A DNA stretch of 64,000 nt. Source: Desulfatitalea sp. BRH_c12 (GTDB taxonomy: Bacteria > Desulfobacterota > Desulfobacteria > Desulfobacterales > Desulfosarcinaceae). The translations under genes were made by a program, and so were the position numbers. The notes below the pieces were generated by a model. It was not told the origin of the DNA, did no database searches, and saw only the letters and a program-made list of their open reading frames with translations. How positions within the stretch are numbered: position 1 is the first letter of the stretch; the number at the start of each line of letters is the position of its first letter. Location of the stretch: assembly GCA_000961655.1 (NCBI GenBank), contig LADR01000013.1:124001-188000 (forward strand), written 5' to 3'. Of this stretch, positions 52,904 through 61,659 are shown piece by piece.

Positions 52904-53320
52904 TCAAAATGGCACTGTTTCGTGCGCAGACGGTGGGGGCGGTGCTAAAATGAATCGATGAATGATCGCGAACAGATCATTGACATCGAAAGGTTTCGAT
53001 AAAAAGGCATCGGCCCCCATCTGGAATGCTGTTTTTTCAAAGGCCGGATTGCTTGACATGATGATAAAAACAATGCGGGGGAATTGTTTTTTAACGCGTT
53101 CGAGCAGTTCCATACCGCTGATATCGGGAATATTGGCATCGGCGATCACGACATCCGCATTGTCGGGAGCCTTCTCTATGCACTGCCAAGCGTGAAAGCC
53201 GCTTTCAAAGGTGGTCACATGCCGGTTTGTGCCAAATTCTACGGTGTGCACGAAAAAATCGCGAACAAAAAAGTCATCGTCGATGATCAGGATTTTTGCC
53301 TCCGATACCGGCGCCTGCAT
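52904..53320 (-). CDS. Response regulator receiver protein
   Basis: 138 residues. ILIIDDDFF acidic pair, Asp in VVIADANIPDISGMELL, LSKPFDVND. Single receiver with a short tail; no output. The start codon directly abuts the stop of the upstream duplicated-domain gene (TGAATG), so the two are translationally coupled and probably form one unit. Confidence 0.88.
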   Translation of the reverse strand: MQAPVSEAKILIIDDDFFVRDFFVHTVEFGTNRHVTTFESGFHAWQCIEKAPDNADVVIADANIPDISGMELLERVKKQFPRIVFIIMSSNPAFEKTAFQMGADAFLSKPFDVNDLFAIIHRFILAPPPPSAHETVPF

Positions 53321-53734
53321 TCAAGCCACCTTCAAAAAGGCCAAATCTTCGGGCTGACTGTTGAACATCAACGTCTGGCAGATGCTGTCCAGGTTTTCGT
53401 GCATGGCTGCTATGCGGTGTTCGCCCATGGGGAATCCCTTGGCCACTGCTTTGACCATCACGGCCAGCAGTTTGACGCGCTGATAAAAGACATGATCATA
53501 GTCAACGCAACTATGCGGTTGGCTTTGAAGCCCACCGACCGTGCTGTCCAAGTCAATGGATTCGGATTCCACATGGCGGGCATTTTCGAGCATGGCCCGT
53601 CGGCGGTGTTCCCCTAACGGGTATCCGTTCATATAGGCTTTTGCCATGATGATCATCAGTTTCAGGCGGGAGTGAAAAATATCATCCAGGTCCATTTCCC
53701 GGGTTTCAGAAGATGGAGAGCCTAATCGAAGCAT
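53321..53734 (-). CDS. Small protein with internally duplicated helical domain
   Basis: 137 residues from ATG 53734, which follows GGAAGGAACGTT; a longer open frame (to 54154) runs through the MITE-like element and is rejected. Two copies of a ~40-residue segment: DDIFHSRLKLMIIMAKAYMNGYPLGEHRRRAMLENARHV and DHVFYQRVKLLAVMVKAVAKGFPMGEHRIAAMHENLDSI, with the shared GEHRxxAMxEN. I do not recognise the family. Coupled to a receiver gene, so it may be its partner or target. Confidence 0.72.
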   Translation of the reverse strand: MLRLGSPSSETREMDLDDIFHSRLKLMIIMAKAYMNGYPLGEHRRRAMLENARHVESESIDLDSTVGGLQSQPHSCVDYDHVFYQRVKLLAVMVKAVAKGFPMGEHRIAAMHENLDSICQTLMFNSQPEDLAFLKVA

Positions 53735-54207
53735 AACGTTCCTTCCAGATGTCGATAGCGCGGAATTATAGGACTGATGATATGTAAAGATGCAATTAGC
53801 CTCTTGGCATCCGCAAGTCAAGCTTATCCTGCTGTGCAAAGGGCTAATCGTATTTGTGTGTGGGCGCATTTCAGAAACGGAACATCGTTCTACTCGTAGG
53901 GGGACCTTGTGTTCGTCCCGTGCGTATGACGAAATAGATCTTCTTGCTGAATGCTGTGCGTATCGCACAGCGAACACAAGGTTCGCCCCTACAGGTGAAC
54001 GGATTAAGTGCCGCGTGGCGCGTTTCGCCTCAGGTCCACACCTGTGGTGAACGGCAGCTTTTTCGAAACTATAGGTGAGAAGTCTTATGGCTGAATTTCC
54101 AAATGCGGTTTTCCAGACTGTACCATTTTCGTTCCCCATTACCCAAAAGAGCAACCGGAGGATTCTCCGATTGCCCTTATAGTTTTTCTAATTGACTACT
54201 GAGTCGT
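53735..54207. other. Intergenic region with a MITE-like element
   Basis: Apart from the element at 53896-53995, I see no supported gene here. Confidence 0.5.
53896..53995. mobile_element. MITE-like element with GTAGGGGGACCTTGTGTTCG ends
   Basis: The left end GTAGGGGGACCTTGTGTTCG (53896-53915) is inverted at the right end as CGAACACAAGGTTCGCCCCT (53971-53990, continuing ACAGG). An internal hairpin CTGTGCG-TAT-CGCACAG lies at 53954-53970. About 100 bp, no coding capacity. Confidence 0.75.
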
Positions 54208-55446
54208 TTAACGGCCTAAAAGCGAGCCGATGAAGCATCCGCCACCACCACCGGAAGACGAACCGCCGTCCGATAAGCCGGCACTGGGCAGAGTGCCATA
54301 GCCACCCATTGTGACGATGGTGCCATTGGCTACGCCATCCATATCGCCTTCGCCGCCATCTTGCATTTGGCAGGAAGCGCTTTGGCCATCCTCGGCAACC
54401 ACAAAGGTTCCGCTATAATCAACATAGCCCAATGCCGGATCGAACATGGCAAAACGCTCTTGCTGGCTGATGGCATGGGCAAAATACAGCGTGACCATAA
54501 CCGTTTCGCCAGGCTGGTCGATGGCCATTCTGACATTGAAAAGACCGGCCGGGAGCGTGGGGCTCGGACCCGCGGGGACCGAAACCGTCGAGGGGTCTAC
54601 GCCTTGTGCGGCTTCCAAACGGACGGTGCCGCTGGAAGATGTTGCGCTGACGCCGATTTGCTGATCGCCGAGGGCGGACATGAAACATTTCAGGTTGGCC
54701 TGATCCGCATCGGGGTGCCCGTCTTGATCCAGATCTGTGTCGGTCAGCAATTCCTGACTGTCGGGAATGCCGTTCGCATTGTCATCCGCAGCCCATTCCG
54801 CTGTTGTAAAAGAACAGCTGGCGGCCGGAGCGGAAGCGGCGTCCGTCTGATTGAAGTGCTGCGACGTCCAGTAGTAGTCCGTCAGGCCTTCGAGAACCAG
54901 GGGCGGCAACGTCGTCTGGGTCAGATAGGCATCGCTGTAAAGATCGAAAACGCATTCATCATCGCTGCCGCGGAAAACCTGCCAGCGGGTCAACTTGTGG
55001 GTGTCTCCCGCAGCCGAACCGCTGAATGCACTGGTCGCCAAGTCCGCATCCAGAGGGACATCCAGCGCGTTGTGGGACGGTATCTGGGCCGAAGGCGCAG
55101 CGGGAGGCGTCGCGTTCGGTGAAGCGCCCGAAATGGATGATGTGCGGAAAACCACTTCGTTGGAGTTTGCGCTTTCGTTGCCTTGGCTGTCGTAAGCACG
55201 AACGACGAAATAGTACACTTTATTGCTGGCAAGTTGGTTGATGGTGCAGGTTGTGGTTGCGCCTTCCCAACTCGGTCCGTTGTAATTATATGCCTGACCG
55301 GCGGCACGGCCGAAAAGCCGATACCCGGAAACCGTGGCGCCCGTACTTGGGTCCCATTGTAGCGTCACTTGCGCGGCGATGCTGTCAAGAGGCGTGAATG
55401 CAGCCAGCAAAAGTGCGCACAGAAAGGTTCCTGCCAGATAGCGCAT
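54208..55446 (-). CDS. Secreted FnIII / choice-of-anchor U protein
   Basis: 412 residues. Signal peptide (MRYLAGTFLCALLLAAFTPLDSIAA), FnIII-like domain (~25-115), a middle region with a calcium-type loop (DDNANGIPDSQELLTDTDLDQDGHPDADQ), then a choice-of-anchor U-type domain (~275-385). The C-terminus is GGSSSGGGGGCFIGSLLGR, a Gly-rich spacer then Cys; the 17688 protein ends similarly. Exported and probably anchored through this end. The frame is open 20 codons further upstream (alternative start at 55506); I chose 55446 because the signal peptide begins there, although no strong ribosome site was seen. Confidence 0.83.
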   Translation of the reverse strand: MRYLAGTFLCALLLAAFTPLDSIAAQVTLQWDPSTGATVSGYRLFGRAAGQAYNYNGPSWEGATTTCTINQLASNKVYYFVVRAYDSQGNESANSNEVVFRTSSISGASPNATPPAAPSAQIPSHNALDVPLDADLATSAFSGSAAGDTHKLTRWQVFRGSDDECVFDLYSDAYLTQTTLPPLVLEGLTDYYWTSQHFNQTDAASAPAASCSFTTAEWAADDNANGIPDSQELLTDTDLDQDGHPDADQANLKCFMSALGDQQIGVSATSSSGTVRLEAAQGVDPSTVSVPAGPSPTLPAGLFNVRMAIDQPGETVMVTLYFAHAISQQERFAMFDPALGYVDYSGTFVVAEDGQSASCQMQDGGEGDMDGVANGTIVTMGGYGTLPSAGLSDGGSSSGGGGGCFIGSLLGR

Positions 55447-55556
55447 TGATTTGAAAATAATACTGTTTCTGCCGATAAGGTTTCTGTTGGTTGTATCGTG
55501 AGTCAAGAGAAGTGCTCCATTTGTCAGTGAATGATGCCGGGGTCATTCTCTGGCGA

Positions 55557-55757
55557 TCATTTCAAGGTTACTAAAAGGGACATCTGGTACGCAGGCTCAG
55601 GGGGGCTGCAATTCCAGGGGTCACGGACCGTGGGAGTGTCTTCGCGCCGGCCTATGCCCGAGCGCCTCTCCGGTATATGCTTCGAATAATCAAATTTGCG
55701 CCGTTCAAAAAACGGGCGCCGTTCTGACAGGCAGGTTATAGTGAAAGCTTTGTTCAT
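55557..55757 (-). CDS. Small basic hypothetical protein with ERRSG-type motif
   Basis: 66 residues. RRPFFERRKFDYSKHIPERRSGIGRRED resembles the short Arg-rich PERRSGxxRR motif seen in many deltaproteobacterial small proteins; function unknown. No signal peptide or TM segment. Ribosome site weak. Confidence 0.45.
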   Translation of the reverse strand: MNKAFTITCLSERRPFFERRKFDYSKHIPERRSGIGRREDTPTVRDPWNCSPPEPAYQMSLLVTLK

Positions 55758-56123
55758 CTAATCACATCCGCCTTAATGAAGTTTTTGCCAGTACTGCAGA
55801 CCTAAACCCAAATGCATTTGTTAGTCCGCAAGTTAGCAATATGCGTGCCTAATTGATCGATGGAATAAATAACTTATATTTCAATTGGTTGTAGTTTTGC
55901 CCCCGGACATTTGGTCTATCGCAGGCCCCCGTTTTGGTGTGCGGTTACAATAATTGCCCTTTGGTTGGTATCTGGGGCAGGATGGGAGACGCTCATAGGA
56001 CAATTTGGCGGGTATTGTCCGGCGCGGCGACCTTCACTTTGATTTGTTGGGTCAATTCTGGTAATGGTTACAATAAGCTATGTGAGTAGAAGGAAATGAC
56101 CATCAAACGAATTGAAAGTGTTC
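55758..56123. other. Promoter region of the GlrK-like operon
   Basis: About 360 bases without a supported gene. GGTTACAATAA occurs twice (55943-55953 and 56066-56076), and GGACAAT-N9-ATTGTCC (about 56000-56022) is an inverted repeat. No sigma-54 promoter was found here. Confidence 0.4.
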
Positions 56124-57632
56124 ATGGATCCCAGTTACGGAATAACAGGCAAATTGTTGGTTTGGTTTTTTGCGATCGTGGCCATATTTTATGGCACGAT
56201 ACTGCTGCTCTATATGAATTTTCAGCAGGTAGTGCACATTTCCGAAACCATTGTCAGTAAGAATTACGCCATATCGGACTATTCCAAGCGCACGCTGGAA
56301 AACCTGATCAGCATGGAGGAAAACGAAAAAAAGTATCATCTTCTTAAAAAGCAGGACTATCTTACTTTTTTTGCCGACGCGCGCAAAGAATTCGAAAGCA
56401 GCCTGCTGAAAATTCTGTCTTTGTCTGCCCGGGGTCAGGCCGTATCCTCCAAGTGGCAGGAGGTGTACGATGCCTATCGCAGCTATCCGATTCAAGCGGG
56501 CGATACAAAGGCCTTGGAGGAGGTCTCTTCCCCGGACAGCGTGTGGATCCCGGAGAAGGTGATCAATGAATGGATCAAGAAAATCTCGGCAGCACGCCTG
56601 GAAAATCAGCAAGAGGTCGAAAGCGCGACCCGCGAGCTCAACACCCGGGGGGTCAGGTCCGTTCAAAATGCGTTGATCGGGCTCGGCATATCAAGTCTCG
56701 TGGGGTTGTTGGGGGTGGTATTTCTGGCCTATTCCATGATTCGCCCCCTCAAGGAATTGATGCGGGGCATTCGCTCGATAGCCAAAGAAAGGCGCAGTGA
56801 ACCGCTCAAAATTCATTCCAGGGACGAGTTTGGCGAACTGGCTGCGGCATTTAATGATATGGCCAGCCGTTTGCGTCAGGAGGAGCAGTTGAGATCCGAT
56901 TTCATTTCCATGCTCAGTCACGAAATCAGGACACCATTGACCTCCATCCGCGAGTCGGTGAACATGATCGAAGAAGAGGTCATGGGCCCGATCAATGATC
57001 GGCAACGCAAATTTTTGGAAATTGCCGGGTCTGAAATCGGTCGCATCTGCGATTTGCTCAACCACCTGATGCAGGCATCTCGCCTTGAGCCGGGAACATT
57101 GAAACTGACCCATGAGCCGGTGGACATTTTTGCACTCGTCGTGGCCTGCATTCAGATCCTGAATCCATCCGCGGAAGCCAAAAAAGTTTACATTATCTCC
57201 GAAGTTCCTCCCGAAACACCGGATGTCCTGGGCGACAGCCAATCCTTGCAGCAGGTTTTTTTGAACTTAATCGGCAATGCCATCAAATTTTGCGATGCGC
57301 AGTGCCACATTTGGATCCGCGTCGGCAATATCGACAACCGCAATCGCATCACCTTCAGTGTGGTGGATTCGGGTCCCGGCATCCTTGAAGAAGATCAAGC
57401 CAAACTATTCAATAAATTCTATCGGGCTGCAACGGTCAGGGAGCACCTGGATGGGGTCGGATTGGGGCTGAGCATCACCAAGAACATTGTCGAAGCGCAC
57501 GGCGGCGCCATTTGGGTCGAAAGCCAGGTGGGTAAAGGCGCCACATTCAGCTTTAGCTTGCCGGTTGCTGTTTCAGACGCTCGATCCGGCCAGACCGCCA
57601 GCCGCTGGCGGAAAAAAGCCCATGCACAATGA
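56124..57632 (+). CDS. Sensor histidine kinase, GlrK/QseE-like
   Basis: 502 residues. TM1 ~9-30, periplasmic helical sensor (~35-180), TM2 ~185-205, HAMP (~205-255), HisKA with SMLSHEIRTPLTSIRESVNMIEEEV (phospho-His266), and HATPase (DSGPGILEEDQAKLFNKFYRAATVREHLDGVGLGLSITKNIVEAHGG). Followed by a lipoprotein and an NtrC-type regulator, the same gene order as glrK-qseG-glrR of enterobacteria, which sense envelope or stress signals. The start at 56124 (ATG) is preferred over the upstream TTG; ribosome site weak. Confidence 0.92.
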   Translation: MDPSYGITGKLLVWFFAIVAIFYGTILLLYMNFQQVVHISETIVSKNYAISDYSKRTLENLISMEENEKKYHLLKKQDYLTFFADARKEFESSLLKILSLSARGQAVSSKWQEVYDAYRSYPIQAGDTKALEEVSSPDSVWIPEKVINEWIKKISAARLENQQEVESATRELNTRGVRSVQNALIGLGISSLVGLLGVVFLAYSMIRPLKELMRGIRSIAKERRSEPLKIHSRDEFGELAAAFNDMASRLRQEEQLRSDFISMLSHEIRTPLTSIRESVNMIEEEVMGPINDRQRKFLEIAGSEIGRICDLLNHLMQASRLEPGTLKLTHEPVDIFALVVACIQILNPSAEAKKVYIISEVPPETPDVLGDSQSLQQVFLNLIGNAIKFCDAQCHIWIRVGNIDNRNRITFSVVDSGPGILEEDQAKLFNKFYRAATVREHLDGVGLGLSITKNIVEAHGGAIWVESQVGKGATFSFSLPVAVSDARSGQTASRWRKKAHAQ

Positions 57633-57878
57633 GGCTGCCGGTGGACGCTTTAGCGGAAACATACACAAACGCATGGATCATGACATGAAGATCGGCACGC
57701 CAAACGAACACACAGGCCCAGCGGGAATATATAATGTATTGCGCCCGAAGATGCAGTTGGTATACAAAAAGCTATTATCATGACGAGTCGATTTAGTTGT
57801 GTGCGGCCGCAAGCATAATCGTCGCCCCAATATGGGGAGCCGGCGACGCCAGTGTAATGGAATCCAAGCAAGGAATTC

Positions 57879-58559
57879 ATGAAAAGAACATTGAAACGCA
57901 TTTCTAAACTACACACAAGTATCCTGATACTCGCCTGCCTGGCTGTTTTGGCCGCAGCTGGGTGCCGTGCCCCCTTTTTCAGACCGGTTGCCCAAAAAGC
58001 CGCCTTCTCATCAAGTGAGATGAAAAAGTATGCTGAAGCTCTGAACGCGTACCGAGCCCAGGATTATGCGACGTCAGCCCGGCATTTTGCCACCCTGCGG
58101 GAGCAAGCGGCCGGGGACGACGTGGCCCGGGTGGCATTGTACGGGATCGCCTGCTCTCGATTGATGAGTGCCGAGACAATCAAAGAATATCGCGATGCGA
58201 TGGCTCTGTGGGACAGATGGATGCGATCCCCACCGGTCAGGCCGCCCTATCATGAGAATGCGGCTATGATGGCGCCCATTCTAAAAGAAAAGATGATTTT
58301 TTCATTTATTTTACTCGACTCCGAAGAGTTCAAGGATGAAAAAAATCAAGATGCTGTGGATGTGTTCATTTCGCAGGTCGATCGGGAATCACAGCGATTG
58401 AAGCCAAAATTGGATAATACGGTCCAGAGTATTGATCAACGGGACGAAAAAATCAAAGCGCTCGAAAAAGAAATTGCGCGGTTGAACCAGCAGATCAAAG
58501 ATTTCGAGAGCATCGATCAGAAAATACAGAAGAAAAAAAGCGCCATACCGGCAGATTGA
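57879..58559 (+). CDS. QseG-like lipoprotein
   Basis: 226 residues. A lipoprotein signal with lipobox LAAAGC (Cys29), a central helical TPR-like region (~45-180; YAEALNAYRAQDYATSARHFATLREQAAGDD) and a C-terminal coiled coil (~185-220; SIDQRDEKIKALEKEIARLNQQIKDFESIDQK). In position and architecture it matches QseG (YfhG), the lipoprotein that modulates GlrK/QseE. It lies between the kinase and regulator genes. Confidence 0.8.
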   Translation: MKRTLKRISKLHTSILILACLAVLAAAGCRAPFFRPVAQKAAFSSSEMKKYAEALNAYRAQDYATSARHFATLREQAAGDDVARVALYGIACSRLMSAETIKEYRDAMALWDRWMRSPPVRPPYHENAAMMAPILKEKMIFSFILLDSEEFKDEKNQDAVDVFISQVDRESQRLKPKLDNTVQSIDQRDEKIKALEKEIARLNQQIKDFESIDQKIQKKKSAIPAD

Positions 58560-58623
58560 TTGATAAGTGCCGGCTGCGCGAACCGCCTCCGGTGGGGGGC
58601 GTTTGTTGCAAGGAAAAAAATAA

Positions 58624-60000
58624 ATGGCAGGTTTATCGACAGAAACAATGTCATCCATTCTTATCGTGGATGACGATCAAAACGTGTTGCAAGTTCTCGA
58701 AGCGCGTTTACAATCCTCCGGCTTTACGATCTACAAGGCGGAAAATGGGCAGGATGCCCTGCGACTGTTGAAAGACATTAAAATCGATCTGATGATATCG
58801 GACATGAAAATGCCCGGCATGAGCGGTATGGAGGTTATGACCAAAGCCCGATCGCTCCATCCGGGATTGCCCATCATCTTTCTGACGGCTTATGGGACGA
58901 TCCCCGATGCGGTCAAAGCGGTCAAGGCCGGCGCCATCGATTATCTGGCCAAACCTTTTGACGGACGCGAGCTGGTGTACAAACTGAAAAAAGTGCTCGA
59001 GGAAAACCCGCGCCTTTCGCCACACAAAGATGAAGATACCCTGCTCATCGATATGGAAAGTGCCGTCAGCCCCAAAATGAAGGAACTCTACGAACTGGTA
59101 CGCAAAGTCGCCCTGAGCGATGTCAATGTGCTCATACTGGGCGAAAGCGGTGTTGGTAAAGAGCGCATCGCCCGGCTGATCCACCGTCTAAGCGCAAGGG
59201 TCAAGCAGCCTTTTGTGGTAGTGGACTGCGGCAGTACACCGGCGGGCTTGTTGGAAAGCGAGCTTTTCGGGCATGTGCGCGGCGCGTTTACGCACGCGGT
59301 GACGGATAAACGCGGCTTGATCGATACAGCGGACAAAGGGACGCTTTTTTTGGATGAGATCGGCAATATTTCCACGGAAATGCAGGTTCGTTTGCTCAGA
59401 TTTCTCGAAGACCGCAAGATCAGGCGCATTGGCGATTTGAAAGAAAATGCGGTGGATTGTCGCGTGCTGGCAGCCACCAACTCCGACCTGATCGATGACA
59501 TCAAGAACGGTCGCTTCCGTGAAGACCTGTATTACCGTCTGCGCGTGGTGACCCTGCAAATTCCGCGTCTGCGCGACCGGAAAGAAGATATCCCCCTGCT
59601 CGCCGATCTCTTTGTGAAATCTTATGCGCGTCAAAATGGTACCCGCCTGGCCAAATTGCCCCCGGAAACCGTCGAATACCTGGTATCCTATCCGTGGCCC
59701 GGCAATGTGCGCGAGCTGAAAAACGCCATCGAGGCAGGCATTGTTCTTTGTCATGGAAACGTGCTGCGACCCGAGGACATGCATCTTTCGGGTCTTCCGA
59801 CCTTCAAGCTCGCCGAAGAAAGCGTTGGTGAAAACTCCTTCTCACTTGAGGATACCGAACGAAATGCCATTGTCCGGGCACTCAAACAATCGGGCGGCGT
59901 GCAGAAAGAGGCCGCTAAGTTGCTTGGCATCAGCCGGCGGGCGATTCACTACAAGATCAAAAAATACGAAATCGACTCGGCCGCGTTGCGGGTGCGATAA
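58624..60000 (+). CDS. NtrC-type sigma-54 response regulator, GlrR-like
   Basis: 458 residues. Receiver (~10-125; ILIVDDDQN, phospho-acceptor Asp60 in MISDMKMPGMSGME, AKPFDGRE), AAA+ domain (~145-380; GESGVGKE, GTLFLDEIGN, RFREDLYYRLR), and Fis-type HTH (GVQKEAAKLLGISRRAIHYKIKKY). The sigma-54 loop reads GAFTHA rather than GAFTGA, which is unusual for an activator. Third gene of the GlrK/QseG/GlrR-like operon. The start follows GCAAGGAAAAAAATAA. Confidence 0.94.
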   Translation: MAGLSTETMSSILIVDDDQNVLQVLEARLQSSGFTIYKAENGQDALRLLKDIKIDLMISDMKMPGMSGMEVMTKARSLHPGLPIIFLTAYGTIPDAVKAVKAGAIDYLAKPFDGRELVYKLKKVLEENPRLSPHKDEDTLLIDMESAVSPKMKELYELVRKVALSDVNVLILGESGVGKERIARLIHRLSARVKQPFVVVDCGSTPAGLLESELFGHVRGAFTHAVTDKRGLIDTADKGTLFLDEIGNISTEMQVRLLRFLEDRKIRRIGDLKENAVDCRVLAATNSDLIDDIKNGRFREDLYYRLRVVTLQIPRLRDRKEDIPLLADLFVKSYARQNGTRLAKLPPETVEYLVSYPWPGNVRELKNAIEAGIVLCHGNVLRPEDMHLSGLPTFKLAEESVGENSFSLEDTERNAIVRALKQSGGVQKEAAKLLGISRRAIHYKIKKYEIDSAALRVR

Positions 60001-60032
60001 AAATCACGCACGCGGTACGAAAAGGAGTCCCT

Positions 60033-60194
60033 ATGATAGAAATTCTCATCATCGTTGGCGTGATAGGCGTCTGGTATCTCATGCAGGCCTATATTTTGCC
60101 CAAAATGGGAGTGTCCACCTGAATGCGCGATGCATGTCAGGTGACACGCACAAAAAAAAATGCCCCAGATAGCCGATCACCTGAGAAAAAGTGA
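60033..60194 (+). CDS. Candidate small membrane selenoprotein (in-frame UGA)
   Basis: From ATG 60033, preceded by AAAAGGAGTCCCT, the frame reads MIEILIIVGVIGVWYLMQAY-ILPKMGVST, then UGA at 60120-60122, then MRDACQVTRTKKNAPDSRSP-EKK before TGA at 60192-60194. With Sec30 the product is 53 residues: one TM segment, then a short tail with U-MRDAC. A hairpin with loop AGGU sits 12 bases after the UGA, close to the E. coli fdhF spacing. No family recognised. It follows the GlrR-like gene by 32 bases. If UGA is a stop, a 29-residue membrane peptide remains, also plausible. Confidence 0.6.
60124..60150 (+). promoter_or_regulatory. Candidate SECIS hairpin (small membrane selenoprotein)
   Basis: The upper stem TGTC (60135-60138) and GACA (60143-60146) closes an AGGT loop; the lower stem TGCG (60124-60127) and CGCA (60147-60150) has a 7-base bulge on its 5' side. 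The AGGU loop is the same as the start of the E. coli fdhF apical loop (AGGUCU) and begins 16 bases past the UGA, against 17 in fdhF by recall. Confidence 0.6.
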
Positions 60195-60546
60195 TCCGGA
60201 TCCCAGTCCCTATAGCACGCAACACCGCCTGCAGGTCGTAACTGTCCGGTTTAGCCATTACAGAGGTGAATCGTGTGAGTGGTTTACCGCTGCTGGAACC
60301 GACAATTAACTTGTAAGAAAATTTCTGACGAAAAAATCAGAAATCACCTCATTGACCAACCTGCATTTGCCCGCTACAACTAAATCATGATGTAACCGGT
60401 AAATGGCATTCGGCAAATCTTTCGGCGCCGGCCGGTTCGGCGGGCACAGATTATGTCACACGGAAAAGACATAATTGCTTTCGCGTTCCCTGGCGGCTCT
60501 TGCGGTCGCGCATCCATACATCCATCCAATTCAAGGAGGTTTTGGC
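60195..60546. other. Region between small selenoprotein and TRAP genes
   Basis: No gene seen. It contains ATTTCTGA-N8-TCAGAAAT (60321-60344), a perfect inverted repeat and a possible operator or terminator for the TRAP operon. No sigma-54 promoter was found. Confidence 0.45.
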
Positions 60547-61524
60547 ATGAACATTTTTGGAAAGCATCTGTTGGCAGTAACGGCCGTGGTCGCTATGAGC
60601 TTTGCGCCGGCAATGGCGGAACAGTACAGCATCAAGATCGGCGGAGGCCCGACGGGAGGCACCTTTAATACCTTTTCCAATGCCATGTCCATCTATGTGC
60701 CCAAAGCTGCGCCCAACATTCAGGCGAGCTCGGTAGGGTCGGGTGGTTCGGTTGAAAACGTCAAACGGGTTTCCAGCGGCGAAACGGATTTCGGCATGTG
60801 CTATGCGGTGGATAGCGCCTTGGCCTACAAAGGCCAACTGCCCAAGGACACCAATAAGTATGAGGGACTGCGATCGGTTGGGTATTTGTATGGTGCGCCG
60901 GCCCAATTGGTGGTCAAAGGGGATGGTAAAATCAAGACCGCCATGGATCTGAAGGGCAAGCGCGTGGCTGTCGGCAATGCCGGTTCCGGTGCCGCGGCCA
61001 GTGCCGAACGGTTCTTCCGCCACATCGGCGTATGGGACAAGTTCAAACCGACCTTCATGGGGTACTCAGCCGCTGCCAGTGCGTTTAAAGACGGCAAGAT
61101 CGATGCTTTCTGGGTGCTGGTGGGATATCCCAATGCATCCATCATCGAGGCCAGTCTGCAGGAAAAAGTCAACCTGCTGGATGTCGGCATCGAGGCTGAA
61201 AAAACAGCTTTTTACAAAGAATTCGCCTACAGCCCGACAGTAGTTCCGGCCGGCACTTACGGTAAAGATATGCCCGAATGCAAAACCTTTCAGGATGCCA
61301 CTATCCTGAGTGCCAACAAAGACTTGCCCGACGAGCTGGTGTATGAGGTCGCCAAGGCGCTGTGGTCCGAAGCCGGCATGCAGGCCATGGTCACGGCCAA
61401 AAACGAATTCTCCGAAATGAACCTGAAGAATAACTTCTCCGGCTCCTCGGTGCCGCTGCACCCGGGAGCGGTTAAATTCTGGAAAGAACAGGGCGTTACC
61501 ATTCCAGACGAACTGATGCCGTAG
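60547..61524 (+). CDS. TAXI-family TRAP transporter solute-binding protein
   Basis: 325 residues. Signal peptide (MNIFGKHLLAVTAVVAMSFAPAMA) and a TAXI-type periplasmic binding fold: IKIGGGPTGGTFNTFSNAMSIYV, then SSGETDFGMCYAVDSALAYKG and KRVAVGNAGSGAAASAERFF. TAXI proteins bind dicarboxylates, glutamate or related acids; ligand not deducible. AAGGAGGTTTTGGC precedes ATG 60547; earlier in-frame starts are rejected. The fused permease follows. Confidence 0.93.
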   Translation: MNIFGKHLLAVTAVVAMSFAPAMAEQYSIKIGGGPTGGTFNTFSNAMSIYVPKAAPNIQASSVGSGGSVENVKRVSSGETDFGMCYAVDSALAYKGQLPKDTNKYEGLRSVGYLYGAPAQLVVKGDGKIKTAMDLKGKRVAVGNAGSGAAASAERFFRHIGVWDKFKPTFMGYSAAASAFKDGKIDAFWVLVGYPNASIIEASLQEKVNLLDVGIEAEKTAFYKEFAYSPTVVPAGTYGKDMPECKTFQDATILSANKDLPDELVYEVAKALWSEAGMQAMVTAKNEFSEMNLKNNFSGSSVPLHPGAVKFWKEQGVTIPDELMP

Positions 61525-61659
61525 AGTCACCTGCATTGTCCGGGGTGGCGCCCCACGCGCCGCCTCGGATTTTAGCGGATAACGTAAATGCTCCAAGTAG
61601 CTATCATTCTCAAAATTTCACTTCGTTGGTAGCCCGGTAGAGAGCCGAAGGAAAAATCA

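Noticed and set aside
53735-54154. Upstream extension of the duplicated-domain gene
   Set aside because: It would translate straight through a MITE-like element; ATG 53734 has a good ribosome site and begins at the repeated domain.
60400-60420. TGGCATTCGGCAAAT as a sigma-54 promoter for the TRAP genes
   Set aside because: It lacks the GC at the -12 position.
60475-60546. Earlier start for the TAXI binding protein
   Set aside because: The signal peptide and AAGGAGG site both point to ATG 60547.
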